This document shows positions 1-11,140 of a DNA stretch of 64,000 nt, in pieces (the stretch's first letter is position 1; every line of letters begins with the position of its first letter). The notes beneath the pieces were generated by a model. That model was not told the origin of the DNA. It saw only the letters and a program-made list of their open reading frames with translations, and ran no database searches. This DNA comes from Argentina anserina. Lineage: Eukaryota; Streptophyta; Magnoliopsida; Rosales; Rosaceae. The position numbers and the translations under genes were made by a program. The DNA lies in the NCBI RefSeq assembly GCF_933775445.1, contig NC_065877.1, positions 18,662,001 to 18,726,000 on the forward strand, written 5' to 3'.

Positions 1-1
1 A

Positions 2-3000
2 GCAGATGGTCACTTTGATGAGACATATTTCCTGTCATTAGGGGGAGATATGGAATGCTCCCATTCCGGTTTTAACATTAGGAATTGACGTGGTGTGGCA
101 CTATGTCTCATTAAGATCCTTATTTACTCAAACTGAGCAAATGTGCAACGCATTATCTACCTCCAGAAAGTCAAAGATTCGATGCTCAATGAATTTACCG
201 ATATTGCTGATGAATGCTCGATTACTCGACATCAATATTTAACCCTGAACACATCATTAGTAGTATACAGCAAGAGGGTATCTTTCACAAACCGGGGATC
301 CAGCCAGGGCTTAGGATCACATCAATTAACACGAATTCATAAAGATATAAAAGGTTGATATAGATTTCGGATTGAATCATAAAAACAGTAAATAAAACCT
401 AAGCTAATATATACATGTGATCAACCAACCAACACATAAACAATCACCAAAACAACTCATATAAAAGAAACCGAATCAAGCTCTATGACTCCCTTGATAA
501 TCATGCCGAGACTAGTCCATAAACAACTAAGGTTGGATCATGCAATTTAAGTTCCAAATTAGTAACCTATATGCATAGACACTTAACACATTCAAGTCTT
601 GCCACTCGGCTTCATTGAACTCTAACATGTTCATCTTACCATATAATCCCAAAGCCATGCATATCGAATTCATTAAGTATGTCACCTACTTAACCCCCAA
701 TCATGCAATTTCGAAAATCATATAGAAAAGAATAAGCATGTTCATAGCATAAGTCTTTAATCCAACAACCTAAATATCATGCTACAATCGTATACATAAC
801 ACTTAGAAATCGAAATTGATCATACATAGTACACGGCAGAAACCAAACAGAAAATTCATAAAACCAAAACATGGATTCAAATCCTTTATATAAATTGAAT
901 CAAGTAGCTATTTCATAGACAAAGTTGAAACAAGATTACACTACACAAATCGCAACTCATCCAAGAACAAGAATAAAACCAAAAACCGAATTGAAACATA
1001 GAGAGAATCATGGTTACACTTTATCAATCAATCGATCCTACAAGGTGTAGCCAAGACTTCTAGGGGAATGGAACCTCTTCTCAATCGTGCTTGAAGGCTA
1101 TAGATAAAGGTGGAGAATGATGGAATCGGTTTTAGGATTTCTTGGAAGGATGAAGGATGAATTCGGCAGAGCTAGGCTTGTGTTTGTGTGTAAGGCTGAT
1201 GATGATCTGAATGGAGAGGCCGAGCCTCTATATATAGGAGTTTAGGAAGCCTCTTGCCGTCCCATTTAGGAGATAGAAACCAATTGGGAAACTGAAATCC
1301 TCTTTGTTATGGATTTTGATTCATGTACTCCATATCCAACTTGATGTAGGAAACCAAGTCCAATAGGGAGATCACTTATAGGGCTGCACGGCATGATACT
1401 TGGTCCAACTAGGAGTAGCTAGGCTGGCCTCCTCTTCTCCTTCTTCAACTCGAACATGATTTCCTTGTTCAACTAGGAATGCATCTCTTCTTCCTTTCCA
1501 AATATGATTTGTCTTTCCTGAAAAGAAATCGACGATTAAGGAATAGGAAAGAATGAAAATAGGAAAGTAGAGTCCTAGTCGAGTAAGAAATCCTAGCTCA
1601 ATAAGGAGTTCTAACACTTAGCACAATTTCATCATCAAATCATTCAATTTCGGCATAGCTCTACTTAGACATAGAAATGACAAATATGAACCTAAAAAAA
1701 CTAAATAAGAAGTAACAAAGCATAAGAATAGGGCATATAAACATTAAGAACGTCACACTTTGTGCTCCTATCAATTGCGAAAGTGACGAGATCGTACATA
1801 AATGTTTTGATGTGCCGGTAAGGTTGGAACTCTCAGAATATGGGAGAATTTCATATGACCTAGTCCTAGCACCGTTGGCATCATCCCTGACAGTGGGAAG
1901 GAAGCCGGCGATGGCACAATCGTACAGTGTGGTGTTGTTGGCGCCCGTGGTATTGCACCACAAAACAAGAGCGGCAAACGCAGATATGGACTAGTAAGGG
2001 TCATAGCTTTGGTCTTGGCTCCTACCTAGATGAGGGGGAGACCATTATTCTCTGGAATCAAAACCAGAAAGAAGCGAGGTGCGTAGGCACAAGTATTTTG
2101 CCCATCATCAAGAGATATTCTCTAAACATGTGTATCAACTAAGTTTCTGTGGGATGCTACAGACTCATTTTGTTGATGTTAGAGAAGAATAAAAATCTCA
2201 CAAATTGATCGTATACAGCGTGCACGTGTGTTTAATGGATTGATCTCCCATGATTGATCATGTATTCGCTTATGCTCTTATTTCGTTGTAAAGCATCAAC
2301 GATGAGCAACTTGACCGAAGTGGAAAGAATCAATACAGGCTAAACTAGACTTGTTATGTTGGTCGTTGTTCGTAAGTGTAATGAGAAAGATGAAGTCATG
2401 CGATATATGCAAGACTTATGACGCAAAGATTGTCTCATTATCCTAGTATTGACTACGATGAGTTATATTCTCTTGTTATGGACATAATTGCTTTCCGCTA
2501 CTTGATCAGTAGTAGTGTCCATGAAAACTGATTTGCAGCATATGATAGTGGTCATAGAATATCTGTAAAGGGATCTTGACGCATATATGAGAGTGCCCGA
2601 GGGACTTTAAATGCCTCCAGACCACAGAGAGCTTATGTAATCAGAATGCGACGTTCGAGAGAACGTAGTACAATCGATTCCAAAAACTCATACCCATATG
2701 TGTTCATATGAAAGCTAATTCTTGATTCTCTATTCCGTCTAAGTAAAGATGATGAAGAGATTCAATGAGCTATAGATTCATATATGTAAGTGTTGTTGGG
2801 ACACTTTTGCTTTCATTATGACGTGATTAACTCAGCGCCTATGCATTGTCGTTGGACTTGCATTGCTCCCTTGACATGGGTTTAGTTCTACACTTAGTGA
2901 ACCAACACAAATCCTATTCATACCAATGCCGCCAGCAGCTCCAACAACATCAACGTACGCCTTGGTGTAGCAGTCGACACTAGTAGTGTAAAGGATACGT

Positions 3001-3857
3001 ACGGTTCCGCTTTGGACCAAAATCAGTCCTTCATTGGTCCATTCCCCCATTCTTTTTGCGAAAGACACATTGAATGTGACAAATCAGAATCTGTCAAGTT
3101 TCGTAGGTCAAATTCAACGAGACCTACAAGATATCTCACTCAATGAATTATGGTGCGATTGGTACCGTTGGAAATGTCTATGTGTCTACTTTCCAGGGAC
3201 ACCAACCATTTGTTCATAGCTATCATATTGAGTGAGTTATGGCCGTTTTAGCAAAATAGGACAGTCTTGTCTGGAAATTTTGCAAGTCAGTCAACTTCGA
3301 CAGAGCACTGTGAATGCTTCGATCGAGTTAGGTTGTGATATTTATGTCACTGGAAAGCCACGGGTGTTTACTTTCCAGAACATTTTACGGTTCGCTAATA
3401 CCTATTTTGACGAAGAAGTTATGACCGTTTAAGTGAGTGAAGGTCATTCTACCCGAGAATCTGATTTTCATTGCAAACTCTTGTTTTGAGTTGTTATGCA
3501 ATCTTGTTTCCTAAGATCTAAGTTTGGCTAAGTATAGCATGTATGATCTAAGGATGTGTGGCTAGATTAATGATTAATCATTAGCCCAAGACTACGTTTG
3601 AGAAGTATGTAATGAACGTTGTAAACGTTGTTCTTTGTACTCCATGATTATGACACTAATCATGGGGAGTTGTTTCATAGACTTCAGGATGAGTCTACCT
3701 CACATGATGCTATCAAATATAGATGGTGCGTTGTGCTCTTTTTCCCTTCGATTAAGCTTTTGTTTTTACCCAGGAGCTTTTTAATTTGCTTGACAAGGTT
3801 TTTACCGAGGCAACGATGTGTGCACCATGCAACTTAGACATGCGACACAAGAGGGAG
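2..3857 (+). mobile_element. Decayed Ty1/copia element 1, interrupted by a solo LTR
   Basis: Degenerate copia pol in the + direction. Positions 2-109 read as the late integrase segment (ADGHFDETYF, then LSLGGD). Positions 143-207 read MQRIIYLQKVKDSMLNEFTD, a typical copia linker before the reverse transcriptase. The frame is cut at 207 by the Athila solo LTR and resumes at 1774. Further on, fragments in shifting frames match copia RT: PKWKESIQAKLDLL near 2310-2355 and IDYDELYSLVMD followed by FRYLIS near 2448-2510. The stretch 3730-3825, with 'ctctttttccctt' and 'aaggtttttaccgaggcaac', is the usual pre-LTR tail of plant copia elements, followed by the purine run gagggag just before 3858. Many stops and frameshifts: not functional. 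The 5' part lies outside the window. Confidence 0.75.
208..1773 (-). repeat. Athila-type solo LTR with 5-bp target duplication
   Basis: A 1,566-bp LTR in minus orientation, bounded by TGATGAATGC and GCTCCTATCA (TG...CA ends). The flanking 5 bp are ATTGC on both sides (203-207 and 1774-1778). It is the same family as the LTRs of copy A (11141-12713) and copy B (19091-20659). No internal Athila sequence is attached, so it is a solo LTR, normally produced by LTR-LTR recombination. The copia reading frame continues on either side once the LTR and one ATTGC are removed. Short open frames inside it are not genes. Confidence 0.9.
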
Positions 3858-4070
3858 TGTTCCGGGAGAATTATTATTCTACCCTTGTGTGTGTCTTAGC
3901 CTAATAGGTTTCATGTTAGGGGATAGATTAGCATCTCCGTAATATATTAGGACTCCGAATCCTACATGATTGGGGTTTTGTAATGCCTATATATAGTCCC
4001 TCATATCATTCAATAATACACAATTATTTCATCGTGAAATAGTTCATTAGTTTTTTTTTTTCATTTTGTC
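3858..4070 (+). repeat. Probable 3' LTR of copia element 1
   Basis: It begins TGTTCCGGGAG directly after a purine tract (gagggag) and contains a TATA-like motif (tatata near 3990) about 130 bp in, as expected for a short copia LTR. The 3' boundary is uncertain; the T-rich run near 4053-4070 is the last plausible part. No second copy exists in the window to fix the end. Confidence 0.5.
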
Positions 4071-4249
4071 ATATTGCTTGGTCTTGGACGTCTAAGAAGG
4101 ACGCGGTGCATTTGCTCTCAGTAAGTAGAGATTATGCCACTATACCAAGTTACCAACTGGTTTTAGGCTATAATTTGTTATTAATGTACAATGAATTTGG
4201 GAGAAATTAAAAAAAAAAAAATTTCTTGGCCGCGTCTTGGGCGGCGAAG

Positions 4250-4256
4250 TATATAA
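4250..4256 (+). promoter_or_regulatory. TATA box of the CPBP protease gene
   Basis: TATATAA lies about 110 bp upstream of the ATG at 4367, a normal distance for a plant core promoter with a short leader. It is the only such motif between the copia LTR and the gene. Prediction from position and motif only. Confidence 0.45.
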
Positions 4257-4366
4257 TTGAGGAGAAAAATAGACCAACAGTGAAGACGTGAAGGATGAAA
4301 AACTGGTGGTGGGTATGAAATTGGTGCAGACCGTAGAGAAGAGGAGACAACTCAGACAAGGCGAGA

Positions 4367-7044
4367 ATGATGGAGTTACAGTGCCATCTGAATCTGATGA
4401 TTCCAGTCGAACGTACAAGTTCACCCATTTGGGATTTTACGCCAAAACTTAAACCTCCATCTTCATCTCCTACTCCTAGTGCTTTTCTCCTTTGTACGAA
4501 TTTCAAATCCAGCTTAATCTTTAAACGAGGTTCTTTTAAGTGCTCTTGTAGCAAGATTGAAAACACCCAACAAGTCTCTTCCCCTCCTCAGGTACTCGGC
4601 TCTTCTTTCATACTCAATCCTATATGATTGCAGTCTTTGACATGAATTGAGATTTTTTAATGATTTTAAACTGTAGGGGTTTTCAGCACTGGGAGCAGAT
4701 AGTCCATGGGACAATGCAACTGCATGGAGCACTCTGGCTTTATACATCTTCAGTTTGCACATTCCTCTTAGTTTTGGAGGTTTGTCTGTGGTTGCTCATC
4801 TACTGCATCAGCCTACTCTTGATCCTCAGACTGAGGTCACCACATATCTTTAACTTGTGATTAAAATCGAGCACTACTGGTTTCGTACAACATTTTAGAC
4901 ACTATATTGAATTGAGGCTTATGAACTACCATGAAATCATGTCATGTAGTTCATTACAGGCCTTGTTTGCATCAGACTGATTTCTTTTTGCTTGGTTAAG
5001 TCACTTAAGACTATGAATTGAAACATGCAACTGTAAATTATTAAGTAATATGGCATTGTGTCCCTGCCCCATGAGTTTTTGGTTCAATTGTGTGTTACTG
5101 TGTTAGGGATTCTGTTATAACGCTGTAGCTCAATTTAAACAGATTATGTGTGGAGTACGTGCTGGTGGAAATCTTTGCAATTTAAGTTTAGTTTTATATT
5201 GATATTGTTATTTTTTCCTCACTTTCGTTTGGTGGTGCAGGCACTATCATTGCTTGGAGCTCAGTTTGTAGAGCTCATTGCAGCAATGCTTCTACTGCAA
5301 ATCACTGCTAAGCCCCATTACAAGTTTGCAAATTCCTTCAAGGCTGACAAATTGTCAAATCAGAGGAACTGGCTGTTGGCATCAGCTGTAGGATTTGGGT
5401 CTCTCTTTGTGCTGGTTTTCCTTACTTCTTTCCTCGCTGATATTTTCATTGGTCCCAAGGTTAGTCTTTTGAACCTGGCTGTTTTATTTATTTATTTTTT
5501 ATAATTATTTTAATTTATTTTTTAAAATCTTTTTCATATAATATTTGATGAACTAAAGAGGACCACACTTGAACAATTGGAAAACACATGATGTTGTCTT
5601 CCTTATATATGTCTAAAACTGCACTTCATGCTTGAGCGAAAATGGAAGACAAGTGAGGCTTATCAGTTATCTGTTCTAGTTCCAGAATAAAGAAAAATAA
5701 AAGAAGAAGAATATTTCATACAAATGAAAGAAAACATAGTAATTATATATCTATTTATACAAATAAGGTAATGGTTTTGAGAATAATCAAAGCAACATGA
5801 CCGTTTTATAGAGGATATCCTTGGCTGATGGACCTAATTACTGATGGTATTCCAGATTACTTGCAGTCCTTTCCCTTCATTGAAAATAATCCACTAATTA
5901 TAGAAATGGGGAAGGTCTTGTTGAGGTCGATACTTCGCAACTCATGATCCCTGGCAGTTTCTTTTCCTAATTTGTTTCAGATGTAAGAAATACGTTATCA
6001 AGCATTTCTCTCTTATGTCGCTGATTTTAGAACCGTTGGAGTTCATCACAGTTACATGTTCAGGGAAATTTTCAGTGGTTTAATTTCAACTAGATATACA
6101 TAATGTATTTTTAGTAGAAGTGCTTGTAGAATTCTTTAGAACGATTTTAATAGTACAATAAAAATTCATCTTAGAACTTCTTTGGACATGAAGTAAAATA
6201 GATTTAAAAGGACCCAAGAAGAAATGAGGAAAAGGGTAAAAATATGATCCCAAGTAGGTGGACATTGATCCTGATCTAGGCTTGAATATGGACCAGAAGT
6301 CCTGATTTGGAATTAAACTCATGAGTCTCTTTTGGTAAGACTTATTCTGTCAGATATTCCCTTAATTCCAAACTAATTGCTTTCAGAAAGGCATATGTTG
6401 AAATGTCCTGCCGATTGCACAAGAATTTTGTTATCAGTAATTCCTCTATATAATTAATACAGAGCATCCAAAAAGTATGAAGATATTGCTCTCAAAATGT
6501 TATGCATCTGAATAAGCTATTATATTACTTCAATAATCTGCTCTAAGCTATTATTTGATATTGTGTTTTACGGAATTTTGTAACCTATAATACTTACAGA
6601 GTTAACTATATGGAGGATTTTGCTTTTACAATTTTTTAATTCGTGACCGTTGAAATACATAGATTTAAACAACTTTATTTTCTTTTTCTCTTTGGTTTGA
6701 AGGATATAAACAACCCCGTACTAAAGGAGATCCTGGTAAGAAGCAACATTTCCAAAGCTGCATGTGTCTTTGTATACTGCGTTACCACTCCCTTGCTGGA
6801 AGAGACTGTTTACCGGGGTTTTTTATTGGGATCAATTTCATCCACTATGAAATGGCAGTCAGCTGTTTTTATAAGCTCAATTATATTTAGTGCAGCTCAC
6901 TTCTCTGGTGAGAATTTCTTACAATTGTTTATTGTTGGATGTGTCCTTGGAAGCTCTTATTGTTGGACTGGAAACTTGAGATCCTCCATCTTAATACATT
7001 CCCTGTACAATGCCATGACCCTAATGATTACATTCTTGTCCTAA
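4367..7044 (+). CDS. CPBP-family (CAAX/Abi-type) intramembrane protease, probably plastid-targeted
   Basis: Four coding exons join in phase 0 at GT-AG introns: 4367-4591, 4677-4835, 5241-5459 and 6703-7044, giving 314 aa. The first about 65 residues are Ser/Pro-rich with few acidic residues and end in FKCSCSK, as in chloroplast transit peptides. Several hydrophobic segments follow. The last exon carries the family's catalytic motifs: EETVYRG (tandem Glu plus Arg), FSAAHFSGENF (His) and HSLYNAM (second His region). CPBP proteins are integral membrane glutamic peptidases related to Rce1. Plant plastid members have been linked to chlorophyll and thylakoid functions, but the substrate here cannot be read from sequence. 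Intron 3 is long (about 1.24 kb). The gene appears intact. Exon borders are my predictions and agree with frame and splice consensus. Confidence 0.85.
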
Positions 7045-8290
7045 GCTCACATCTAAGCCTTTTTGGCAGATTTGTTAGGTTTCTTGAATGTGAACCTTCT
7101 TTTGTCTCAGGTAATTGACATACTAGGCCTCACAGGAGAATTTAATCACTGAAATTATTGCACAGAATAACTTCAAAATGACGATATTACCGAAATATCA
7201 GTATATATGTTTTAAGCGACATAACAGGCCATTAACAAAAAAGCTTAAACTCTAGTTTTGTATTTCTGATCAGTTAAAGACAAGACCTTGTGCATTCGCC
7301 AAAAAGATGAACAGATTTTGTATATCCCTTGAAGCAGATTTTGCCTTATTTGGTTATCATAGATGCCAAGTTGTCAAGTTCTTATCGCCCTCTTTTTTTT
7401 TTCTTTTTTTTTTCTGGCCAATAGTCATGAAGTTGGTGGTACCCTCTTGTATGATTGTCCAACTTTTTCTCAGAGTAAGAGCGCATGCATAACAGAGTTC
7501 AAATCAAGCTTGTGGCAGTAACATCAAAACTGTGCGGCTGTGGCCATGACATCCTGTTATTCTGAATCTGAATCTGAATCTGTAAATGTTGTTCTAGAAC
7601 TATACATGCAGGGGTTGAGCTTCTAGTTACACCGTGAATGCTGTTTCCGAAAGCAACCTACTCCCGTCATGTTGAAGCAGGTATGACTGTTGTTCCCCAG
7701 CTGCCTTTGATTTAGGTGCAAGTCACCCAGTCTGGTTTTCAGGAACATCAACTTTTACTTGCACACCTATTCTCATTTGACTGTTGGTGTCAAGGAAGCC
7801 ACAGCCACCAGTTTTTCTGTTAGAAAAAGAGGGATTGGTAGAAATGGTATTGGAGTTACTAAGATTTCCTAATTGTGCGACCCTTTTTACTTCATGTGCG
7901 AAGCAGGTTACTCTTAACCAAACAGATCAAGCTGCTGCTTCCATGGAATGGAATTCTAGTTTTGAGGTAGGTAAACCTCCGTAACTTTTAGTAACCGGAA
8001 GAATATATCCTTTACTCTACCTATTATACCTTTTTCCCGTTTACCCAGCCAAGTTGGGAGAACAAGGACACCCTGTCAAACATATCTTTACTCATTAGTG
8101 TTAAGTCGGAGAAGAATATAGAAAAAGAAGGCGTCTAGTAAGGCCCCCCCACTACAATAAGACCATAAGTAAAGACACCTAATTAAGTATTTCGCAATCA
8201 AAGTTTACGGTGGAACCCTTTTCTCATTGGATGGGTGCCACTTGTTGCCCTATGAGTCATTTGATGTATGACTCTCCACTCTGAATGGCG
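7045..8290. other. Intergenic region after the CPBP gene
   Basis: The first few hundred bases are probably 3' UTR of the CPBP gene. There is a short (TCTGAA)-type microsatellite at about 7560-7580 and a T-rich run near 7391-7412. The open frame at 7784-7984 has no recognisable domain or gene context and is not called. I see no RNA gene or transposon ends. Confidence 0.5.
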
Positions 8291-8291
8291 C

Positions 8292-8340
8292 CACGTGCCT
8301 GCGAATCATTTGGCAGATGCCATTCTTCGGTATATATATA
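8292..8340 (+). promoter_or_regulatory. G-box plus TATA promoter of the microprotein gene
   Basis: A palindromic CACGTG G-box/ABRE core (8292-8297, in context GCCACGTGCC) stands about 33 bp upstream of TATATATATA (8331-8340). The TATA lies about 90 bp before the ATG at 8431. This is a good plant core-promoter arrangement. G-boxes of this kind are bound by bZIP and bHLH factors and are common in ABA- and light-responsive promoters; the actual stimulus is inference. Confidence 0.6.
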
Positions 8341-8430
8341 CGTGGACACCTCATTTCTTCTTCTTCTAGTCTTCTCTCTAATCTCTTGCGTCTCTGTTGG
8401 AAAGAACGAAAGAAAGGAAGACAGGTGTCA

Positions 8431-8559
8431 ATGGGCGGGTTTGAGCATGAAGTGAGGAAGAAGGCCTATGATCTCAAGAGCATGGTGAGGAAGGGTTTCA
8501 GAGTTGTGGGGGATTCTTGCAAGAAAGGCTGGCATAAGGTCAAGCACATCAGACGCTAG
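8431..8559 (+). CDS. 42-residue basic microprotein, function unknown
   Basis: The ATG at 8431 opens a 42-codon frame ending TAG at 8559. The protein starts MGGFEHEVRKKAYDLKSMV and ends in CKKGWHKVKHIRR. About a third of the residues are Lys, Arg or His, there is one Cys, and there is no signal peptide or membrane span. A near in-frame upstream extension from 8317 is possible, but it would overlap the TATA box, so 8431 is preferred. A strong promoter (G-box and TATA) and a purine-rich leader support real transcription. I do not recognise a named family and do not assign a function. The peptide could form an amphipathic helix that binds membranes or nucleic acid, which is inference from composition only. 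Confidence 0.6.
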   Translation: MGGFEHEVRKKAYDLKSMVRKGFRVVGDSCKKGWHKVKHIRR

Positions 8560-8706
8560 TCACATCCCTCTCTACTCTCTCATCCATATCCCATATATAG
8601 CTGCTTTGTTGGTTTCTATGTAAACATCCGCTGTCTTCAATATTGTTATATTTCATCCGTATTTGTATTGCTTTGTTTTGTTTATTTTCATAGTACTTGT
8701 TTGTTG

Positions 8707-8709
<3 letters not shown>

Positions 8710-8738
<29 letters not shown>
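8710..8738. repeat. (TA)n microsatellite
   Basis: About 14 TA units in the 3' flank of the microprotein gene. Likely polymorphic in length. Confidence 0.9.
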
Positions 8739-8739
8739 G

Positions 8740-9542
8740 CTTCTTCTTTTTTTGTCACAAAAGAAATTCACTCTACTTGAATTGGATCTCTTATCTTCTC
8801 ACAAGAGTTATGTTGATCAGACCCGTTGTTATTGGCCTTTTTATCATTCTGCTTGCAGTCAAATATTCACCTGCTTTTGAGTAACAGGCAGGCTGATCAA
8901 CTTTTTTTTTTTGGGAACAAATTTTCTTGGCGTAGAATTGGAATTTGCCTGTTGAGAATTGAGATATCACAATTGAAACATGAAATGGAAGACAAATGAA
9001 AACACGAAGTTGAGATCATTGCAATAGGCTAAACTGGAGAAAAGAATCTACATAACGATTTGAAACTTAGCTAGTGTCCCAAACGCTTCCCCCTTTTGTG
9101 GGCGGTTTTCTCCTACATATGCACACGTATATTCTGTATAGTACGTTATATAAATACAGATACTGTATATTGGTCAATGAATGAGAACAAATTGGATAGA
9201 ATGAACACCTATAGAGTCCATTGTCTTGTTGCAAGTAATTGGGTAAGGTAAAGTCTGCTCTCTCCAACACTGGTAGTTCTAACTCAATGGGACGGGATTA
9301 CTTGTGAACTTATGTTATTTCCAAGAACAGGAACCTTGATTTATATAGGTATTATATGATAAAATTTACAATCTATCACTTACCATATATACACTTCTTT
9401 GGTTAAGTCACTGGATTTCATCTCATACATAATATATTTTATTAGGCTCATAATCTATAATATTAATCACCATTATAGATACTGATTCACTGCATATATA
9501 TAATTCTTTGCTTCATTCGCAAGATATCATCTATAATTATTA
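8740..9542. other. Intergenic, no gene seen
   Basis: AT-rich sequence between the microprotein gene and the second copia element. Short open frames here (for example 9067-9270, minus) lack any domain signal. A T run lies at 8902-8911. I see no transposon ends or RNA gene. Confidence 0.5.
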
Positions 9543-9721
9543 TGTTGTTTTAGGATATTCAATATGTGTGCCTTGGTCTATTCCACCTAGGAATAGGAAC
9601 ATCAAGTTCCATGTAGTAATAGGTGTACTATTACAAGTAGAAATAAGTTTCCTAATTATTCTATGAATGTATCATGAAATCCTCTCTATTCTCTCTTTAT
9701 GTTTGTTATATATCTCCTACA
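9543..9721 (+). repeat. Possible 5' LTR of copia element 2
   Basis: About 180 bp beginning TGTTGTTTTAGG and ending TCTCCTACA. The sequence immediately after reads ACACGTTATGATGCAC, close to the ACACGTTATCAGCAC-type primer binding site found in many plant copia elements. Boundaries rest on these two motifs only; no partner LTR was found in the window. Confidence 0.45.
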
Positions 9722-11140
9722 ACACGTTATGATGCACTTTAGTTCTCAAGAGCTTGAGTTTCTTTAGGCCATCTAGGTTGTTTTTGACAGGAATTTTGAA
9801 GACTCGAAGATTTTAAGACTCAAAGCTTGAAGATCCATGATTGACGTTGAAGACTTATCCCAATTTTTGGGTTGGGTTTGACATATTAGACTCTCACAAC
9901 TGAGAGGTCTAGCGCTAAAATTGAAGTTATAAGCTCTCATATTTTTGAGACGCCATATTGCTCCCATTATACATTGGTAATACGTAGATAAGAGTGATTC
10001 TAGATGATTCTATTTTGGCAATACAGAGTACAGAGTGATCCTTTAGGATTCTGAGATGCACTGAGCGAACGTTATTGTAACATTCATTAAATCTTTTCAA
10101 TGGGAGGAGGTTCGTTAACTTCACTACAAACAGTCACCAACTTAAATTGAGACATTATGCTTAATCTCTGTTTGAGATTATAATTCTGTGGTGTTTTCAT
10201 AAGTGCTGACAACATGGTCCAGAAAACGCTATCTACATTACTTATTAAAGCCATGATTCTTATGAATCAAAATAGGCTCATGTATAGTAAGAAGAACTAT
10301 ACAACCGTCAGCGCGCTCATATTATTGTTTCCTACACTAGAGCGGCATGAGTGACTCTTCTTAATATCAATGCTAAACCGGTTGGAACATAGAAGATTTA
10401 TGAGTCTTAGTTCAACACGGGAAGAGGTGGAAAACACTGGAATGGAAAAGGGACAGTGCATGCTGCACTACAAAACCGTGGGAATGGTTTCTAGTGGGGC
10501 GGCGATAGCAAGGGACATGACTAGGGCCCTAGGGGCCATGCCAACTTGTGGACACGCCAGGGAGGTGTCTCCGGCAAGGGTAGCTGCACTACACATGGGA
10601 CATATCCCTCAGTCAAACATAAAATTGCAAATAATGCACATTGCTTTCGATATAGATCGACTTAACACTTAGTCCGGGATTGCAGTGCAATCAATAGAGG
10701 TACAAATATTTAATGTCTCTTGAGACTAATTTATTGGATGAAGTTGTGATAGAAGCTTGTATGCTAATCTCACAATTGCGGATTTGGTAGCAACAAGGGC
10801 ATTGCTAGAGACATGGACGCTTTGAATTTCGACGTTCTAGTCTAAAACCGCATCAATTTCCTATTGTGAAGGCATGGTGTCTTAGATTTTATTTTGAGTA
10901 GGTCATTATAAATTAGGTCAATCATAAAACCTTGATGCATTCTTGGCAGATTAATAAATTTTTGAAGTGTGTTTTTAGTAAACCATTCAATTATTCTTCC
11001 TTAGATGCAAACTTTGGTTCAAATTTTTCTTCATATCATAAAGTCTGGGACTATATATGATCTAGAATTTATTCTGGCATGAACTCACCAAACTCCCAAG
11101 GGAGTAGACAACGACAAAACTGTCCTCGGGGAGACGCGGT
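9722..11140 (+). mobile_element. Internal fragment of copia element 2 (gag to pre-integrase), decayed
   Basis: Starts at the primer-binding-like sequence and is full of stops. The 3' end (about 11070-11110) reads FWHELTKLP in one frame, resembling the LWH-RLGHP motif of the copia pre-integrase domain. It stops abruptly at 11140 where Athila copy A begins, so the copia element was truncated or interrupted there. The open frame at 10370-10672 lies within it and has no clear domain. Confidence 0.4.

Noticed and set aside
1372..2142. Several short overlapping frames on both strands
   Set aside because: They lie within the solo LTR and the decayed copia region and show no independent domain.
7784..7984. 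Small protein-coding gene
   Set aside because: 66 codons, no domain, no promoter arrangement or splice context, and composition like its flanks.
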